In this document: positions 31,088 to 32,249 of the stretch, piece by piece
How positions within the stretch are numbered: the first letter of the stretch is position 1
Layout of the letters: each line of letters starts with the position of its first letter
DNA from: Actinomortierella ambigua
Lineage: Eukaryota > Mortierellomycota > Mortierellomycetes > Mortierellales > Mortierellaceae
Assembly (NCBI GenBank): GCA_016098155.1
Contig: JAAAJB010000412.1
Location: 1-32,249, forward strand
Direction: 5' to 3'
Length of the DNA: 32,249 nt
Notes under the pieces: model-generated
Databases searched by the model: none
Told to the model about the DNA's origin: nothing
What the model saw: only the letters and a program-made list of their open reading frames with translations
Made by a program: the position numbers and the translations under genes

Positions 31088-31342
31088 TTAAGACTCTGAG
31101 ATGCCCAGTAGTCGTCCAGGCGAGTACCCTTGTTCTTCCATCTCCTTTCCATTTTTTTGTATCTTAAGAACAGGCGATTTTTTGGCTTGGATGTATAGTG
31201 AGACGTAGGCCAGGTGCAGCTGCTCTTTGTCCTTGAACGTGCCATCCATCCATTGGAGAATGGCCGCCAGGCTCAAGTCGTCTGGACTGGTTGACTTAAA
31301 TTCCTTCAAGGTGAACCGCTGACCTTTCATATACACAGACAT
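31088..31342 (-). CDS. unrecognised 84-aa ORF or gene fragment
   Basis: Not recognised. From ATG 31340-31342 (MSVYMKGQRFTLKEFKS) the frame codes a balanced, soluble-looking sequence with a helical SLAAILQWMDGTFKDKEQLHLAYVSLYI-type segment and stops at 31088. An upstream in-frame Met adds six residues, but TTGTTGCAG directly before the ATG could be a splice acceptor, so this may be an internal or first exon. It lies beside the 116-bp tandem array and between dispersed repeats. Composition suggests real coding sequence, intact or relic. Confidence 0.35.
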   Translation of the reverse strand: MSVYMKGQRFTLKEFKSTSPDDLSLAAILQWMDGTFKDKEQLHLAYVSLYIQAKKSPVLKIQKNGKEMEEQGYSPGRLLGISES

Positions 31343-31510
31343 GATACTGCAACAACGCAAGGTTAATATCTAGGGTTGAAAATCGCTCAGAGGTGGTCAT
31401 CAGGAATGCGACGTGAAGATGGCAAGCAGAGCTCGACGACGTAAAAGTCCCAGGAAAGTGTGGATGCACTAGTAGTGGTAGAGAGGAGGGCGATCGCCCT
31501 GCGAAAAGAT

Positions 31511-31802
31511 TAGACGTATCTATTGTTTGATGCAAGGCGGAAAGTGAAGTAGCAAAGAAAGAGAAGCACCATTGCAACAATCCCTTCACGAGCCGTAGCT
31601 ACACTCTCTTTCGAGAGGGAATGGGCTAGACGTATCTATTGTTTGATGCAAGGCGGAAAGTAAAGCAGCAGAGAAAGAGAAGCACCATTGCAACAATCCC
31701 TTCACGAGCCGTAGCTACACTCTCTTTCGAGAGGGAATGGGCTAGACGTATCTATTGTTTGATGCAAGGCGGAAAGTAAAGCAACAGAGAAAGAGAAACA
31801 CC
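31511..31802. repeat. 116-bp tandem repeat, about 2.5 copies
   Basis: Units start at 31511, 31627 and 31743 (TAGACGTATCTATTGTTTGA), each 116 bp; the third is cut after about 60 bp. Copies differ by a few substitutions in the AAAGTGAAGTAGCAAAG segment. Each full unit contains CTCTCTTTCGAGAG, a short hairpin. Confidence 0.95.
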
Positions 31803-31897
31803 TTACATTTGCATTCGGCCTTGACGTCTTCACAATGATGCATGGAAAGATGGCATGGAGGTCAGACGCAGGTCACGTATACTTTATTTCCTTACAT

Positions 31898-32117
31898 AAT
31901 ATTTTTACAGGCACAGCCTGCTGTTGTAGAGAGTGCTCCATATGAGCCCTTCGAGCCAATGCTCAGCTGTTTAGCAACTTTCAAGGGAAATTGAAGCTGA
32001 GTGTGTTGGAGAGAGGTGGAAAGGTAGAAAAAATGACGACGATCTTGGATCCGTAAAGACGGCAGTAGCCACGATGGGTCGTTTACATTTGAACCCAGAC
32101 AAGCGGCTAACAGGGCT
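31898..32117 (-). repeat. dispersed repeat family 2, copy B (SINE-like?)
   Basis: Second copy of the 30326-30556 repeat in the same orientation, diverged by substitutions and small indels. On the minus strand it begins after GTGGCGAGGGC, which weakly resembles a pol III A box about 30 bp before GGGTTCAAATG. Confidence 0.75.
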
Positions 32118-32174
32118 GCCCTCGCCACGCGTTTTTGATTTTAATTAAAAGTCACGGGGGACCCAAATGTCACA

Positions 32175-32209
32175 TTCCACCCTCCACACTTTACTTCCAC
32201 CCTCCACAC
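32175..32209. repeat. two direct copies of TTCCACCCTCCACAC
   Basis: 15-bp perfect units at 32175-32189 and 32195-32209, 20-bp period, near the right edge of the window. Confidence 0.85.
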
Positions 32210-32249
32210 ACAGCACAACTCAGGTAGGTCCTTATAAGAGGGCGGACAA

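Overview
The window looks like nuclear DNA of an intron-rich, early-diverging fungus, most probably Mortierellomycotina or a relative (inference). The genes have many short introns with GTAAGT/GTATGT-type donors and TAG/CAG acceptors. They include a fungus-specific chitin-synthase activator of the Skt5/Chs4 type and an Osh3-type oxysterol-binding protein. They also include genes that many Dikarya lack (EED, an HMMR/RHAMM-like coiled coil, ALKBH6). No prokaryotic, organellar or viral gene was seen.

Layout, left to right. 1-741: a doubtful minus-strand fragment with an in-frame stop. 742-1883 (-): secreted GDSL esterase. 3171-4368 (-): ALKBH6-like 2-oxoglutarate dioxygenase. 4952-9009 (+): Osh3-like lipid-transfer protein (GOLD, PH, FFAT-like, ORD), sharing a 583-bp divergent upstream region with ALKBH6. 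9010-12877: long low-complexity intergenic stretch ending in a TATA box and a CT/CAA-rich leader. 12878-17031 (+): Skt5/Chs4-like Sel1-repeat protein ending in a CaaX box. 17299-19469 (-): EED, a WD40 subunit of Polycomb repressive complex 2, convergent with SKT5. 19858-20531 (-): PRKRIP1-like spliceosome-associated protein. 22886-27904 (+): HMMR/RHAMM-like coiled-coil protein whose last codons, stop and poly(A) hexamer lie in a dispersed repeat. 27882-32249: an accessory, repeat-rich tail with two dispersed repeat families (two copies each), a 116-bp tandem array, a decayed PIF1-like helicase, a decayed PD-(D/E)XK-like reading frame and two unrecognised small ORFs.

The seven confident genes are housekeeping or regulatory genes with no operon-like relation. 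They cover cell wall (SKT5), lipid exchange at membrane contact sites (OSH3), chromatin (EED), splicing (PRKRIP1), a predicted oxygenase (ALKBH6), cytoskeleton (HMMR) and secretion (GDSL). Exon-intron models were built by hand; every junction keeps reading frame, and summed coding lengths are multiples of three.

The most interesting points are: an EED whose residues aligned to the H3K27me3 aromatic cage are not aromatic; an RHAMM-like protein in a fungus, with a stop-free 3n intron and a repeat-derived stop codon; and the decayed mobile-element zone at the right end.
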